In this document: positions 18,019-26,323 of the stretch, one piece after another
Numbering within the stretch: position 1 is the first letter of the stretch
How the letters are laid out: every line of letters starts with the position of its first letter
Source of the DNA: Pseudomonas silesiensis
GTDB taxonomy: Bacteria; Pseudomonadota; Gammaproteobacteria; Pseudomonadales; Pseudomonadaceae
Assembly (NCBI RefSeq): GCF_001661075.1
Contig: NZ_CP014870.1
Span: 2,872,501 to 2,936,500, forward strand
Reading direction: 5' to 3'
Length of the DNA: 64,000 bases
Notes under the pieces: model-generated
What the model saw: the letters and a program-made list of their open reading frames with translations, nothing else
What the model was told of the DNA's origin: nothing
Database searches by the model: none
Made by a program: the position numbers and the translations under genes

Positions 18019-18679
18019 GCAGGTATTCCTCATCGCGTGGCAAGCCCCGGAACATATCGGCGTAGAGCCGGTATACCACCCTGGACGCATGGATAACGGC
18101 CGCCTGGTCGGCCGGATCCTCCAGTTTGTTCATCAGCTGGCGATAGGTCTGCATATGCTCGATATCCAGCGAACCGTGGGAGCTGAGGTAACTGAAGGCG
18201 CTCTCCGGCAGATCCAGGCGTTCGCGAATGCTGCCGGCGGCATGGGTGGCCAGGGCGATGCTGGTGCCCTCCAATACATTGACCATGCCGAACAGGCCGA
18301 CCGGGTTGTCCCGGGCGATCAAGTCGTAGAGGAAGCTGACCATCAGTTCGATGGGCAAGGACGGCCGGCCATCGCGCACCGCGTCCTTGTCGCCGCCGCA
18401 CGCCGCGATGTCATTGAGCACCCATTGTTCGTGGCCGTATTCTTCGTCGATGTACTCGCACACGGCTTCACGCAGCCATTCAAGACGCGACGGCAGGCGC
18501 GCCCCGCACGCCATCATCAATGGCACGGTGTGGCGCACGTGATAGTAGGCTTGCGCCAGGAAGGCCCGGTAACTTTCCAGGCTGACCTGGCCCGCGAGGG
18601 CGTCACGGATGATGGGCAGATTGAACAGCTCATGGCGTTCGTGCCGGGTCGCTTCTTGTAGCCTGTCAAAAAAACTCAT
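18005..18679 (-). CDS. Heme-oxygenase-like diiron protein (TenA/PqqC fold)
   Basis: A 224-residue all-helical protein of the TenA/PqqC/CADD superfamily, annotated in many genomes as iron-containing redox enzyme. The full metal-ligand pattern of heme-oxygenase-like diiron oxidases is visible: E80-x-x-H83, E137, and H168-x3-D172-x2-H175. Known members (UndA, SznF, BesC) use O2 to cleave or oxidise amino- or fatty-acid substrates. It is not UndA by sequence. The start overlaps the ligase stop (ATGA). An oxygenase acting on an adenylated or thioesterified acid is the natural inference from the neighbours. Confidence 0.78.
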   Translation of the reverse strand: MSFFDRLQEATRHERHELFNLPIIRDALAGQVSLESYRAFLAQAYYHVRHTVPLMMACGARLPSRLEWLREAVCEYIDEEYGHEQWVLNDIAACGGDKDAVRDGRPSLPIELMVSFLYDLIARDNPVGLFGMVNVLEGTSIALATHAAGSIRERLDLPESAFSYLSSHGSLDIEHMQTYRQLMNKLEDPADQAAVIHASRVVYRLYADMFRGLPRDEEYLHAPV

Positions 18680-20157
18680 GATGCGGATTCCTCGCAAAGG
18701 GCGGGTTCGGTCAGCTGCGCCCGGTACTGCTCGACGATGGCATCCCGGCGCGGTCGGCCGTTGGCGGTCAGCAGGCCATTGGCGGCTGTGAAGGGTTGAT
18801 CCAGGCGGCTCCAGTGATGGACCCGGGCGTAATCGGGCAAGGCCTCGTTGGCCTCGGCCACGGCGGCTGCCAGTTGTTCGTCGGTGCAATCAAGGCGATG
18901 GGGCCAGAGCAGCGCATGGTTGCGGGGCAAGGCTTCGCCATGGACGAAGGCCTGGGCGATATGACGGCGCTGAGTCAACTCGGCCTCGACCCACTCCGGG
19001 TTCACGTTGCGCCCGAAACTGGTGACAAATTGATGCTTCTTGCGTCCCTTGAGGTAGAGGAAACCCTCGGCATCGAACTCGCCCAGATCGCCGCTGGGCC
19101 ACCATTCACCGGTGTGCGGCGCTTCTCCCAGATAACCGAGCAGGGTCGAACCCTTGATCAGCACTTCGCCGTCGTCGGCGAGGCGAATCTGCACCGTCGG
19201 CAGGGGCCGGCCGACACTGCCAGGGCGTCGCGCTTCAGGTCGATTGAGGCACACCACCGATGAGCACTCAGACAAGCCGTAACCCTCATAGACCGGCAGG
19301 CCGACACGTTGCGCGCGATGCAACAATTGCTCGGCGACCCGTGCGCCCCCCACCGCGACAAAACGCAACGAGTAGGGGAAGAAGGCTTTTTGCTCGGCGG
19401 CGCTGACCAGCAACAGGAGCAATTGCGGCACCAGGATCAGGCTCTCGGGGGCGCGGGTGGCCAGGCAGCCGAGCAATCGCGGCACGTCAACGCCACTGGC
19501 ACCCTCGATGCCCAGGGTTTTCTGACTCGGCACGCTCAGAGTGGCCCCTGCGTATAACGCGGCATAACAGCCGATATTTTCCAGCAGGATCGCCAGGGGC
19601 AGCAGAGCCAGATGATGCTGCGCCTGAGCAGGTTTACTGGCCTGATCCAGTTCGCGGGCGACTTGCAGAATGCTCTCGGCACTCAGGCACACGCCTTTCG
19701 GAGTGCCCGTGGTACCGGAGGTGAAGGTCAGTTTGGCGGTGCCTTCGGGCATCCGCTTCGGGCCGCTGAAGCTGCGACGCCAGAACTCACCGCCTTTCTC
19801 ATACCCGGCGCTTTGCAGTTCGGTGTCCAGCTCCGGCTCGGCAATCACCAGCTCGGCCTGGCTCTGCGCCAGGCAATGGCGGCGTTGAGCCGGGCTGAAA
19901 AAGGCCGGTAACGTCAGGCAGGTCAGGCCTTCGAACAGCGTGGCCAGGTCCCAGAGCATGGCTTCGACGCCATTATCCAGCGCCAGTGCGACCACCTTGA
20001 CGTTTTCATCACGCAACCGCTGCTGGCGATACACCACTTCGGCGTATAGCGTGGCGTAGTCCACTTTCAGTTGATCGCCCCACAGGGCGATGGCATTGGT
20101 CTTGCGTTCGGCATGGCGGCGCAGGGTCTGTCTGAAATGCTCCATTTCAGGCGACAT
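18676..20157 (-). CDS. AMP-forming acyl/aryl ligase (ANL superfamily)
   Basis: A 493-residue adenylating enzyme. The AMP-binding P-loop is FTSGTTGTPKGVCLS, the A5 motif is YEGYGLSECSSVV, the A7/A8 hinge is SGDLGEFDAEGFLYLKGRKK, and the C-terminal domain is present though short. It activates a carboxylic acid as acyl-AMP, transferring it to CoA or a carrier; no acyl carrier protein is encoded nearby. Start ATG at 20157 (alternative 20145). It overlaps the upstream gene by 11 bases and the diiron-protein gene by 4. Length is below typical CoA ligases (about 540). Confidence 0.82.
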   Translation of the reverse strand: MSPEMEHFRQTLRRHAERKTNAIALWGDQLKVDYATLYAEVVYRQQRLRDENVKVVALALDNGVEAMLWDLATLFEGLTCLTLPAFFSPAQRRHCLAQSQAELVIAEPELDTELQSAGYEKGGEFWRRSFSGPKRMPEGTAKLTFTSGTTGTPKGVCLSAESILQVARELDQASKPAQAQHHLALLPLAILLENIGCYAALYAGATLSVPSQKTLGIEGASGVDVPRLLGCLATRAPESLILVPQLLLLLVSAAEQKAFFPYSLRFVAVGGARVAEQLLHRAQRVGLPVYEGYGLSECSSVVCLNRPEARRPGSVGRPLPTVQIRLADDGEVLIKGSTLLGYLGEAPHTGEWWPSGDLGEFDAEGFLYLKGRKKHQFVTSFGRNVNPEWVEAELTQRRHIAQAFVHGEALPRNHALLWPHRLDCTDEQLAAAVAEANEALPDYARVHHWSRLDQPFTAANGLLTANGRPRRDAIVEQYRAQLTEPALCEESAS

Positions 20158-20824
20158 GGCTGGACTCCTCGATGGACGATGGCAATCCCAGGCTGTTGAA
20201 CAGCCCGATGTTGCGCAAATGGATGAAGCCGGCGCGGATGTTGCCGACATGCACCCAGGGCTTGCTCTCGTAATAACTGCCCCAGCTGTGGCGGTCGTCG
20301 CCCAGCCGCGCGGGATCGGCAGCGCAAAGGCTCACGGGGTTCAAACCCAGGCGATGAAAGCTGTTCACCAGGCCGATGTTGCCGGTGAACGCCACCCATT
20401 CCAGGCCACCCATGGCCAGCAGGTAAGTGATGGCAATGATGCTCATGCGCGCACTGCCGGTGTCGCTGGCAGCCAGATTGCCCACCTCGACGATATCGGC
20501 CCGGTCCACCGGGCAGTCGGCCGCGACACTGATCAGCGGCTCGATCGGTTCATCCAGGTAACGCTCCAGAAACAGTGGTCCGCTGCTGGCCAGACGCACG
20601 CCGGCCACCGCACAAAGTTCGCCTGAGGCGGTGTGCATACCGAACAGTTCCGGCATGAAATGACGAATGTCGGCCCCGTGAGCCTTGCGGAAACGTTGCT
20701 GGATAAAGGCTTCGAAAAGGGGACGTTGAGGGTCGCCTGGCAGGGCTCTGGCCAGACTCGTTTTCGGGGTTTCGGCTTGGCCGAACCACAAGGGCAGAGG
20801 GATGTTCCAGTCAAAATCGGGCAT
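20147..20824 (-). CDS. Thermostable-hemolysin-family protein (GNAT-like)
   Basis: A 225-residue protein of the family named after Vibrio thermostable delta-hemolysin (Pfam T_hemolysin). Conserved stretches include ADIVEVGNLAA, the helix MSIIAITYLLA and WVAFTGN. No signal peptide or membrane segment is present, so a secreted cytolysin role is doubtful. The fold resembles acyltransferases of the GNAT/autoinducer-synthase type, so an acyl transfer role is an attractive inference. GGGAGG precedes the ATG. It is the first gene of the seven-gene operon, downstream of a PmrA/QseB-like box. Confidence 0.75.
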   Translation of the reverse strand: MPDFDWNIPLPLWFGQAETPKTSLARALPGDPQRPLFEAFIQQRFRKAHGADIRHFMPELFGMHTASGELCAVAGVRLASSGPLFLERYLDEPIEPLISVAADCPVDRADIVEVGNLAASDTGSARMSIIAITYLLAMGGLEWVAFTGNIGLVNSFHRLGLNPVSLCAADPARLGDDRHSWGSYYESKPWVHVGNIRAGFIHLRNIGLFNSLGLPSSIEESSHVA

Positions 20825-20872
20825 TGGAAGACGCCTCCCGGGGTCAGTGTGGGAGGAGTATCGGAGGCAAAT

Positions 20873-20889
20873 CTTAACGAAGTCTGAAG
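20873..20889 (-). promoter_or_regulatory. PmrA/QseB-like box facing the seven-gene operon
   Basis: On the minus strand this reads CTTCAG-N5-GTTAAG, two hexamers related to the CTTAAG-type half-sites bound by PmrA/QseB regulators and spaced one helical turn apart. It ends 49 bases upstream of the first gene's start, a typical activator position. Confidence 0.5.
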
Positions 20890-20914
20890 GTGGCGAAATA
20901 ATGGTCGACGCTTT

Positions 20915-20931
20915 CTTCAGATTGTCTTAAG
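20915..20931 (+). promoter_or_regulatory. PmrA/QseB-like box facing cytochrome b561
   Basis: CTTCAG-ATTGT-CTTAAG on the plus strand is a second direct-repeat hexamer pair with 5-base spacing, oriented oppositely to the one at 20873. It is 99 bases upstream of the cytochrome b561 start. Together they suggest one regulator driving both directions. Confidence 0.5.
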
Positions 20932-21030
20932 ACTGGCCGGGCAAAGTGTCGTCAGTCGATTTCGGTGCTGGACCGGATCCGGGTTGCGCGAATGAATCGG
21001 CAGCCGGACATGACGTTAACGAGGCTCACG

Positions 21031-21603
21031 ATGACCCGCAATTCAACGACTCAGCGGTATGGAACACTGTCGATCACCTTGCACTGGCTGATGCTGGCGC
21101 TGTTTGTCGGCCTCTATGCCTGCATCGAAATCAAGGGCCTGCTGCCCAAGGGGCACGCGTTAAGAGGATTGTTTCTCGGCTTGCATGGCCTGTTCGGGCT
21201 GAGCATTTTCGGATTGGTCTGGGTGCGATTGCTCGGGCGCCTGACACCTCGGCCGCCGATCACGCCGGCCTTGCCCAGCTGGCAGACCGGCATCGCGCAC
21301 ATGATGCATCTGGCGCTGTATGGGCTGATGATCGCCACCCCCCTGTTGGCTTGGCTGATGCTGTCGGCGGCGGGCAAGCCTGTGGCTTATTTCGGCTTTT
21401 TCCTGCCGTCGCCGCTTGCCGTCGATCCAGCCCTGGCCAAGCAGTTCAAGTACTGGCACGAACTGCTCGGCAGTACCGGTTACTGGTTGATCGGTGCGCA
21501 TGCGGCGGCGGGATTGTTCCATCACTACTGGGTTCGCGATAACACGCTGATCCGCATGTTGCCCGGTCGATCCGGCAATGCGGTCAATCCACGTCAGCGA
21601 TAA
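21031..21603 (+). CDS. Cytochrome b561 family protein
   Basis: A 190-residue membrane diheme cytochrome b of the CybB/b561 type with four hydrophobic helices. Histidines positioned for heme ligation are seen in TLHWLMLALF, LGLHGLFGLS, MMHLALYGLM, YWHELLG and GAHAAAGLFHH. Such proteins shuttle electrons between quinone and periplasmic acceptors. The ATG at 21031 has GAGG 6 bases upstream; earlier ATGs at 21010 and 20992 lack one. It is divergent from the seven-gene operon, with regulator boxes between. Its 3' end overlaps the convergent alkC-like gene by 20 bases. Confidence 0.85.
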   Translation: MTRNSTTQRYGTLSITLHWLMLALFVGLYACIEIKGLLPKGHALRGLFLGLHGLFGLSIFGLVWVRLLGRLTPRPPITPALPSWQTGIAHMMHLALYGLMIATPLLAWLMLSAAGKPVAYFGFFLPSPLAVDPALAKQFKYWHELLGSTGYWLIGAHAAAGLFHHYWVRDNTLIRMLPGRSGNAVNPRQR

Positions 21604-22693
21604 TCTCGAACCCTGTGCTGGCCAGGCGCTCGCCATTTACCAGAATATGCACGGCGTGCCTGCCTGCGTAATGCCGGCGGGTGGTGAGTTCCTTGATGTG
21701 CTGGCCTCGGGCAATGAACTCGGTGCCTTTGCCTGGCAGTGTCAGGGCCTTGAGCTTGAACACCTTCGCCGAGCTGCTGCCGTTGGCTTTGACGTAATCG
21801 ATGGCATAGTCGATCACCAGTCGCTGGCTGTCCGGTACCGTGGATTTCACGGTGAAGGACAGGCTGATTTTTTCGCCCAGCCGGATCTCCGCGGGCTCCA
21901 CCTTCACGCCGATGATCTCGACCTCGGGTTTGCCGCCCGCGCCAATGATTGCCAGCGCCCTCTGGTTGCCTTGCTTGATCAGGCTGCGCAGGGCATGCCT
22001 GGCGATCCAGGCGGTGTGTTTGTTTTCCAGTGGCCAGCCCTCGATCAGGTCGAGCACCCAGTCGGGATGGTCCTTGGTGATGTCGTTGAGGTGATTGGCC
22101 ACCGACTTGCGCACATACGGGCTGGCGTCGGCCTTGAGATTGTCGAGAATGGCGGCGGCGAGTGTAGGGTCGGCCTGGATTCGTTCCAGGCGAAATGACC
22201 ACGGTAGACGCGGTCGGCTGCCTTCGCTGGCCAGGCGCCGGACATGTTCGTTGGCATCCTGGGACCAGTGGTGCATCTGCGCCAGCGTGGGTTCAAGATC
22301 GCTGCGTAGAAAATGGCGGACCGCGAACTCCGATGAACCGAACGTCGTGAAGTATTTGAGAGCGTCCATGGACCGCTCGAACCTGTCGGCACCGTAGGTC
22401 GCGACATAGTGCGGCAAGGAGATGCTGACGAAGCCGCTGTTCAGCCGCGGGGCGAGGGCGTAAAGCACCTCAAGTGACTCCTCAAAACTCAATGACAGCA
22501 CCGCATGCAGGCATTCGCTGACCCTGGCCATGCGCTGCATGATCGACAATTGCGCGAGGCCTTCGTTGGCCATTGTCAGGAAGGCCTCGGCGTTGAAAGC
22601 GGGGTAGACCGCGGTCATTTCGGTGGCGATGTGGGTGAGGCGCTCGGCGTTGAAGATTTCTTTCAGGGCGGGGGAGGGTTGATCAGCAGCCAT
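21584..22693 (-). CDS. AlkC-type DNA alkylation repair glycosylase
   Basis: A 369-residue protein. The N-terminal 270 residues are HEAT-like helical repeats of the AlkC/AlkD DNA glycosylase superfamily (for example ASPYVRKSVANHLNDITKDH). Residues about 275-369 form an immunoglobulin-like beta domain (LGEKISLSFTVKST, VFKLKALTLPGKG), a known fusion in bacterial AlkC proteins. These enzymes excise cationic alkylated bases such as 3-methyladenine and 3-methylcytosine. GGAATCC precedes the ATG. No Ada box was recognised. Confidence 0.83.
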   Translation of the reverse strand: MAADQPSPALKEIFNAERLTHIATEMTAVYPAFNAEAFLTMANEGLAQLSIMQRMARVSECLHAVLSLSFEESLEVLYALAPRLNSGFVSISLPHYVATYGADRFERSMDALKYFTTFGSSEFAVRHFLRSDLEPTLAQMHHWSQDANEHVRRLASEGSRPRLPWSFRLERIQADPTLAAAILDNLKADASPYVRKSVANHLNDITKDHPDWVLDLIEGWPLENKHTAWIARHALRSLIKQGNQRALAIIGAGGKPEVEIIGVKVEPAEIRLGEKISLSFTVKSTVPDSQRLVIDYAIDYVKANGSSSAKVFKLKALTLPGKGTEFIARGQHIKELTTRRHYAGRHAVHILVNGERLASTGFEIIADVD

Positions 22694-22731
22694 TGTGGAT
22701 TCCTTTAAGCATGTGATTTATCCCAAAACAC

Positions 22732-22790
22732 TGTGGGAGCGAGCCTGCTCGCGAAGGTCGTCAACGATAACGCTGGAAGCCTGACACCCA
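22732..22790. repeat. REP element with partial REPIN spacer
   Basis: TGTGGGAGCGAGCCTGCTCG is followed by a spacer with ACGATAACGCTGGAAGCCTGACACCC, the same spacer as at 11546-11580. The right-hand REP is missing. It lies between the alkC-like and antiporter genes. Confidence 0.8.
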
Positions 22791-22805
22791 GCCGGCACAT
22801 CCACC

Positions 22806-24614
22806 TCAATTTTTAGCCGATTGCTCTTCCAACTGATCCGACTCAAACAACCGTGCCAATTCCGCCCGCGCTTCCTGCGCCGTCTGCAAGACCTTCGCCG
22901 CATCGTCATACACCGCATGCTGCGCTTCCAGCACCTGTTCATCATGATGCTTGAAGCGCTTGATCCGCGCATCCGCCTGGGCCTGGCTCAACCCCAGCCC
23001 GACCAGCGTTCGCCGACTCATTTCCAGGCTTGAGTAATAGGTTTCGCGAATGGCCTCGGCGCCTACGTCCATCAGGCGATGCACATGCTGGCGGTTGCGG
23101 GCCCGAGCGATGATTTTCATGTGCGGATAGAGTTTGTGGACCAGTTCGGCAGTCTTGATGTTGGTGTCTGGATCATCCGTGGCAATGACGAAATACTCCG
23201 CCTCGCCGACCTTGGCCGCTTTAAGGATTTCCGGGCGCATCGGGTCACCATAGAACACCGGCACGCCGCCGAAGCTGCGCGACAGTTCGATGGTCTCCAC
23301 CGAAGTGTCCAGGGCCACGAACTTGATGTTCTGCGCCCGCAGGATCCGCGCCACGATCTGCCCCATGCGGCCCATGCCAGCGATCACCACGCGCGGCGCG
23401 TCGGTATCGATCTCGCGGAATTTCTCCGGTACCACCACCGGTTGCACCTTGGGGCTGACCAGTCGTGCGCACAACAGCAACAGTAGCGGCGTGACAGCCA
23501 TGGACAAGGTGATCGTCAGCACCAGCAAGTCGTACAGGCGTGGCTCGAACAAGCCCTGATCGCGGCCGATCTTGAACACCACGAAGGCAAATTCACCGCC
23601 CGCTGCCAGCACGATGCCAAGGCGAATCGCATTGACCTTGCCCAGGCCACCAGCCAGCCGGCCGACGACAAACAGCAGCGGCAGTTTGATTGCGATCAGC
23701 AGCAGGGTCAGGCCAAGTACCGCGATCGGAGCGCTGAGCAGCAGGCTCAGGTTGGCACCCATGCCGACGCTGATGAAAAACAGCCCCAGCAGCAAGCCTT
23801 TGAACGGCTCGATCTGCGCTTCCAGTTCGTGGCGGTATTCGGAATCCGCCAGCAGCAATCCGGCGAGGAAAGCGCCGAGGGCCATCGAAACGCCGACCAG
23901 ATCCATCAGCCACGCCGTGCCGATGACCACCAGCAACGCGGTGGCGGTGGAAACCTCGGGCAGACCGGTCTTGGCCACTACCCGGAACACCGGGCGCAGC
24001 AGGTAACGCCCGCCGATCACCACCACCGCGATGCTGCCCAGCACCCGCAAGCCGTGGTTCAAATTTTCATCAGCCGTGGTGGTGTGATCACCGCCCGCCA
24101 ACAGCGGCACCATGGCGATCAACGGGATCGCGGCGATGTCCTGGAACAGCAGGATCGCGAACGCCAGCCGCCCGTGGGGGCTGGTCAGCTCCTTGCGTTC
24201 AGCCAGGCTCTGCAGCCCGAACGCGGTGGAAGACAGGGCCAGGCCCAGCCCCAGGACGATGGCGCTGTTCAACGGTTGGCCGAAAACGTACAGCGCGCAC
24301 ACGCCTATCACCGAGCCCGTCAACAACACCTGCGCCAGGCCGACGCCGAACACCGATTTACGCATCACCCATAAGCGTCGCGGCGACAATTCCAGGCCGA
24401 TGATGAACAGCAGCAACACCACCCCGAGTTCGGAAATGTGGCTGACGCTTTGCGGGTTGCCGATCAACCCCAGCACCGACGGCCCGATGATGACGCCGGC
24501 AAACAGATACCCCAGCACCGCCCCCAGTTGCAGGCGCTTGGCCAAGGGCACGGTGAGCACCGCCGCGAACAGAAACACGACAGCGGCTTGCAACAGGTTG
24601 CCTTCATGGGGCAT
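22806..24614 (-). CDS. CPA2-family K+/H+ antiporter with RCK domain (KefC-like)
   Basis: A 602-residue protein. Residues 1-390 form a CPA2 antiporter domain with many helices (FLFAGVIIGPSVLG, ALSSTAFGLQSLAE, LGAFLAGLLLADSEYRHE). Residues about 405-520 form a TrkA-N/RCK nucleotide-binding domain (RVVIAGMGRMGQIVARIL), followed by a charged coiled C terminus. KefB/KefC proteins release K+ and acidify the cytoplasm in response to glutathione adducts of electrophiles. No KefF/KefG partner is adjacent. The ATG at 24614 has TTGGAG upstream; a TTG at 24626 is the alternative. Confidence 0.87.
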   Translation of the reverse strand: MPHEGNLLQAAVVFLFAAVLTVPLAKRLQLGAVLGYLFAGVIIGPSVLGLIGNPQSVSHISELGVVLLLFIIGLELSPRRLWVMRKSVFGVGLAQVLLTGSVIGVCALYVFGQPLNSAIVLGLGLALSSTAFGLQSLAERKELTSPHGRLAFAILLFQDIAAIPLIAMVPLLAGGDHTTTADENLNHGLRVLGSIAVVVIGGRYLLRPVFRVVAKTGLPEVSTATALLVVIGTAWLMDLVGVSMALGAFLAGLLLADSEYRHELEAQIEPFKGLLLGLFFISVGMGANLSLLLSAPIAVLGLTLLLIAIKLPLLFVVGRLAGGLGKVNAIRLGIVLAAGGEFAFVVFKIGRDQGLFEPRLYDLLVLTITLSMAVTPLLLLLCARLVSPKVQPVVVPEKFREIDTDAPRVVIAGMGRMGQIVARILRAQNIKFVALDTSVETIELSRSFGGVPVFYGDPMRPEILKAAKVGEAEYFVIATDDPDTNIKTAELVHKLYPHMKIIARARNRQHVHRLMDVGAEAIRETYYSSLEMSRRTLVGLGLSQAQADARIKRFKHHDEQVLEAQHAVYDDAAKVLQTAQEARAELARLFESDQLEEQSAKN

Positions 24615-24727
24615 GGCGAACTCCAACGGATGCGGTACGGCGGGGGCGACAAGGATAATGGCAGGACTTGCCGCAGATCCAGTGCGGGAACGGTTCGATC
24701 ACCGATGTCGCGTGCACCGCAAATACC

Positions 24728-24757
24728 TGTGGGAGCGAGATCGGCTTGCCCGCGAAG
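24728..24757. repeat. REP element
   Basis: TGTGGGAGCGAGATCGGCTTGCCCGCGAAG is a REP with a small insertion in its left arm, lying between the antiporter and emfourin genes. Confidence 0.7.
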
Positions 24758-24792
24758 GCTATCTCAGGTTCACTTCGCCCGAAGCAGCCAAT

Positions 24793-25116
24793 TCATAACA
24801 CCTCGCCTTTATCCCACAAATGCACCAATTCCCCCGGCGCCCGATCTTCAGGCACTTTCATCACCATCCGGTCATCCTGCTCACCAATGCGATAGCACAC
24901 TTCAATTTCATAAAAACGCTGGTCACCTCGCCCCGAGGCCGGGTCTTCGATTGCCAGGCAACCTTCCAGCACAGAGCAAATCCGTGTGCGTTGATCGATG
25001 TTGCATTGCGCAAACGCGATTTCACGAGGACGAGTCAGCGTATGGATCGCCGCCACGCCGCCCTGGCGGGACAGACGTACCACGGCATCATCGCCCAGAG
25101 GGGGCAGGCTTTTCAT
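24793..25116 (-). CDS. Emfourin, inhibitor of protealysin-like protease
   Basis: A 107-residue protein of the emfourin family, small cytoplasmic inhibitors first described beside Serratia protealysin. Recognisable segments are VVRLSRQGGVAAIHTLTRPR and FYEIEVCYRIG. Its start overlaps the protease stop (ATGA), so the pair is translationally coupled, as in other protealysin operons. It should bind the active-site cleft of the adjacent M4 protease. No signal peptide is present. Confidence 0.8.
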   Translation of the reverse strand: MKSLPPLGDDAVVRLSRQGGVAAIHTLTRPREIAFAQCNIDQRTRICSVLEGCLAIEDPASGRGDQRFYEIEVCYRIGEQDDRMVMKVPEDRAPGELVHLWDKGEVL

Positions 25117-26177
25117 GATTGCTCCTGAGTCGGGACGACACCTGTTTCAGACCAGGCATGCCGCACCACTTGCGCCTCATCGGCGCCGAAACGCTGCCGG
25201 GCATGCTCGATGGTCAGCGCCGCGAAGTCACTGAAGGATGCCTCGTTGTTCAAGCCTTGGTCGCACAGGGTGTCATACCAGATACGACCGGTTTTCTCCC
25301 AGGCAAAGCCGCCGAACGCCTTGGCCGCGATATAAAACGCCCGGTTGGGGATACCGGAATTGATGTGCACGCCACCGTTGTCCTCCTGGGTGATCACGAA
25401 CTTGCGCATGTGATCCGGTTGCGGGTCCTTGCCCAGCAGCGGGTCGTCATAGGCCGTGCCGGGATGAGCCATCGAACGCAAGCCGACGCCTTTTATCCGC
25501 GGTGTCAGCAAGTCGGCGCCGATCAGCCAGTCCGCCTCGTCGGCACTCTGGCCCAGGACATGTTGCTTGATCAGCACCCCGAACACGTCCGATAGCGACT
25601 CATTCAAGGCCCCGGACTGATTGGCGTAAACCAGGCCGGCCTCGCTTTCGATCACGCCGTGGGTCAATTCGTGCCCGATCACATCCAGCGAGCGGGTGAA
25701 ACGCTCGAAAATTTCGCCGTCACCGTCGCCGAAGACCATCTGCGCGCCGTTCCAGAAGGCATTCTCGTAGTCCTGGCCATAATGCACGCTACCGATCAGC
25801 GCAAAACCCTTGTTATCGATGGAGTCGCGGCCGAGCACCTTCCAGAAGAAATCATGGCTGGCGCCCAGTGCGTCGTAGGCCTCATCGACCGCCGGATCGC
25901 CCGTCGCCGGCTGCCCTTCAAGCCGGGCAGGCATTCCCGGCAGGAGCATTTTCCCCTGAGCGTCATGAATGCTGCGCCGGACCTGACCGGGTTGCGCGGA
26001 AGGCGGCAGGAGGGTCGCCGCCGCAGAACGCACCGGTGGCAGCGGCGTATGCCGAAGGGTGCGCACATGGCTCAGGGTACTCAGGGCACTGGAGCGCTGC
26101 CGCTCGGAGCCATGGGCAATAATGCGGTTGAGGATGTAAGGCGGAATGAAACTGCGCAGTGATCGTGAGTCGGTCAT
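25113..26177 (-). CDS. Protealysin-like M4 (thermolysin family) metalloprotease
   Basis: A 354-residue zinc protease precursor. The short propeptide carries the PPY motif (IPPYILNRI, residues 11-19) of the protealysin subgroup and no signal peptide. Zinc ligands are H169 and H173 (HELTH), with catalytic E170, and E193 in NESLSD. The catalytic His is H271 in NGGVHINSG. The mature enzyme starts after about residue 50. Homologues cleave cytoskeletal and chaperone proteins and exit by an unknown route. The ATG at 26177 is chosen by propeptide alignment. It is coupled to the emfourin gene. Confidence 0.88.
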   Translation of the reverse strand: MTDSRSLRSFIPPYILNRIIAHGSERQRSSALSTLSHVRTLRHTPLPPVRSAAATLLPPSAQPGQVRRSIHDAQGKMLLPGMPARLEGQPATGDPAVDEAYDALGASHDFFWKVLGRDSIDNKGFALIGSVHYGQDYENAFWNGAQMVFGDGDGEIFERFTRSLDVIGHELTHGVIESEAGLVYANQSGALNESLSDVFGVLIKQHVLGQSADEADWLIGADLLTPRIKGVGLRSMAHPGTAYDDPLLGKDPQPDHMRKFVITQEDNGGVHINSGIPNRAFYIAAKAFGGFAWEKTGRIWYDTLCDQGLNNEASFSDFAALTIEHARQRFGADEAQVVRHAWSETGVVPTQEQS

Positions 26178-26323
26178 CAGAGCATCCTTTCCTGAGTACG
26201 ATGTCGATACACATGTGAGCGGCAGGCGGCGTTTCGGTTCCATGGATTGCCAACAGCGGCGGATTCTGCGAAAACCTGCGCCTGCGCCCCCATGACCCGG
26301 GCGACAACGAACGAGTATCCAGT

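Noticed and set aside
18005..18679. Identity as UndA (1-alkene-forming oxidase)
   Set aside because: The metal motif is shared, but sequence and length differ clearly from Pseudomonas UndA.
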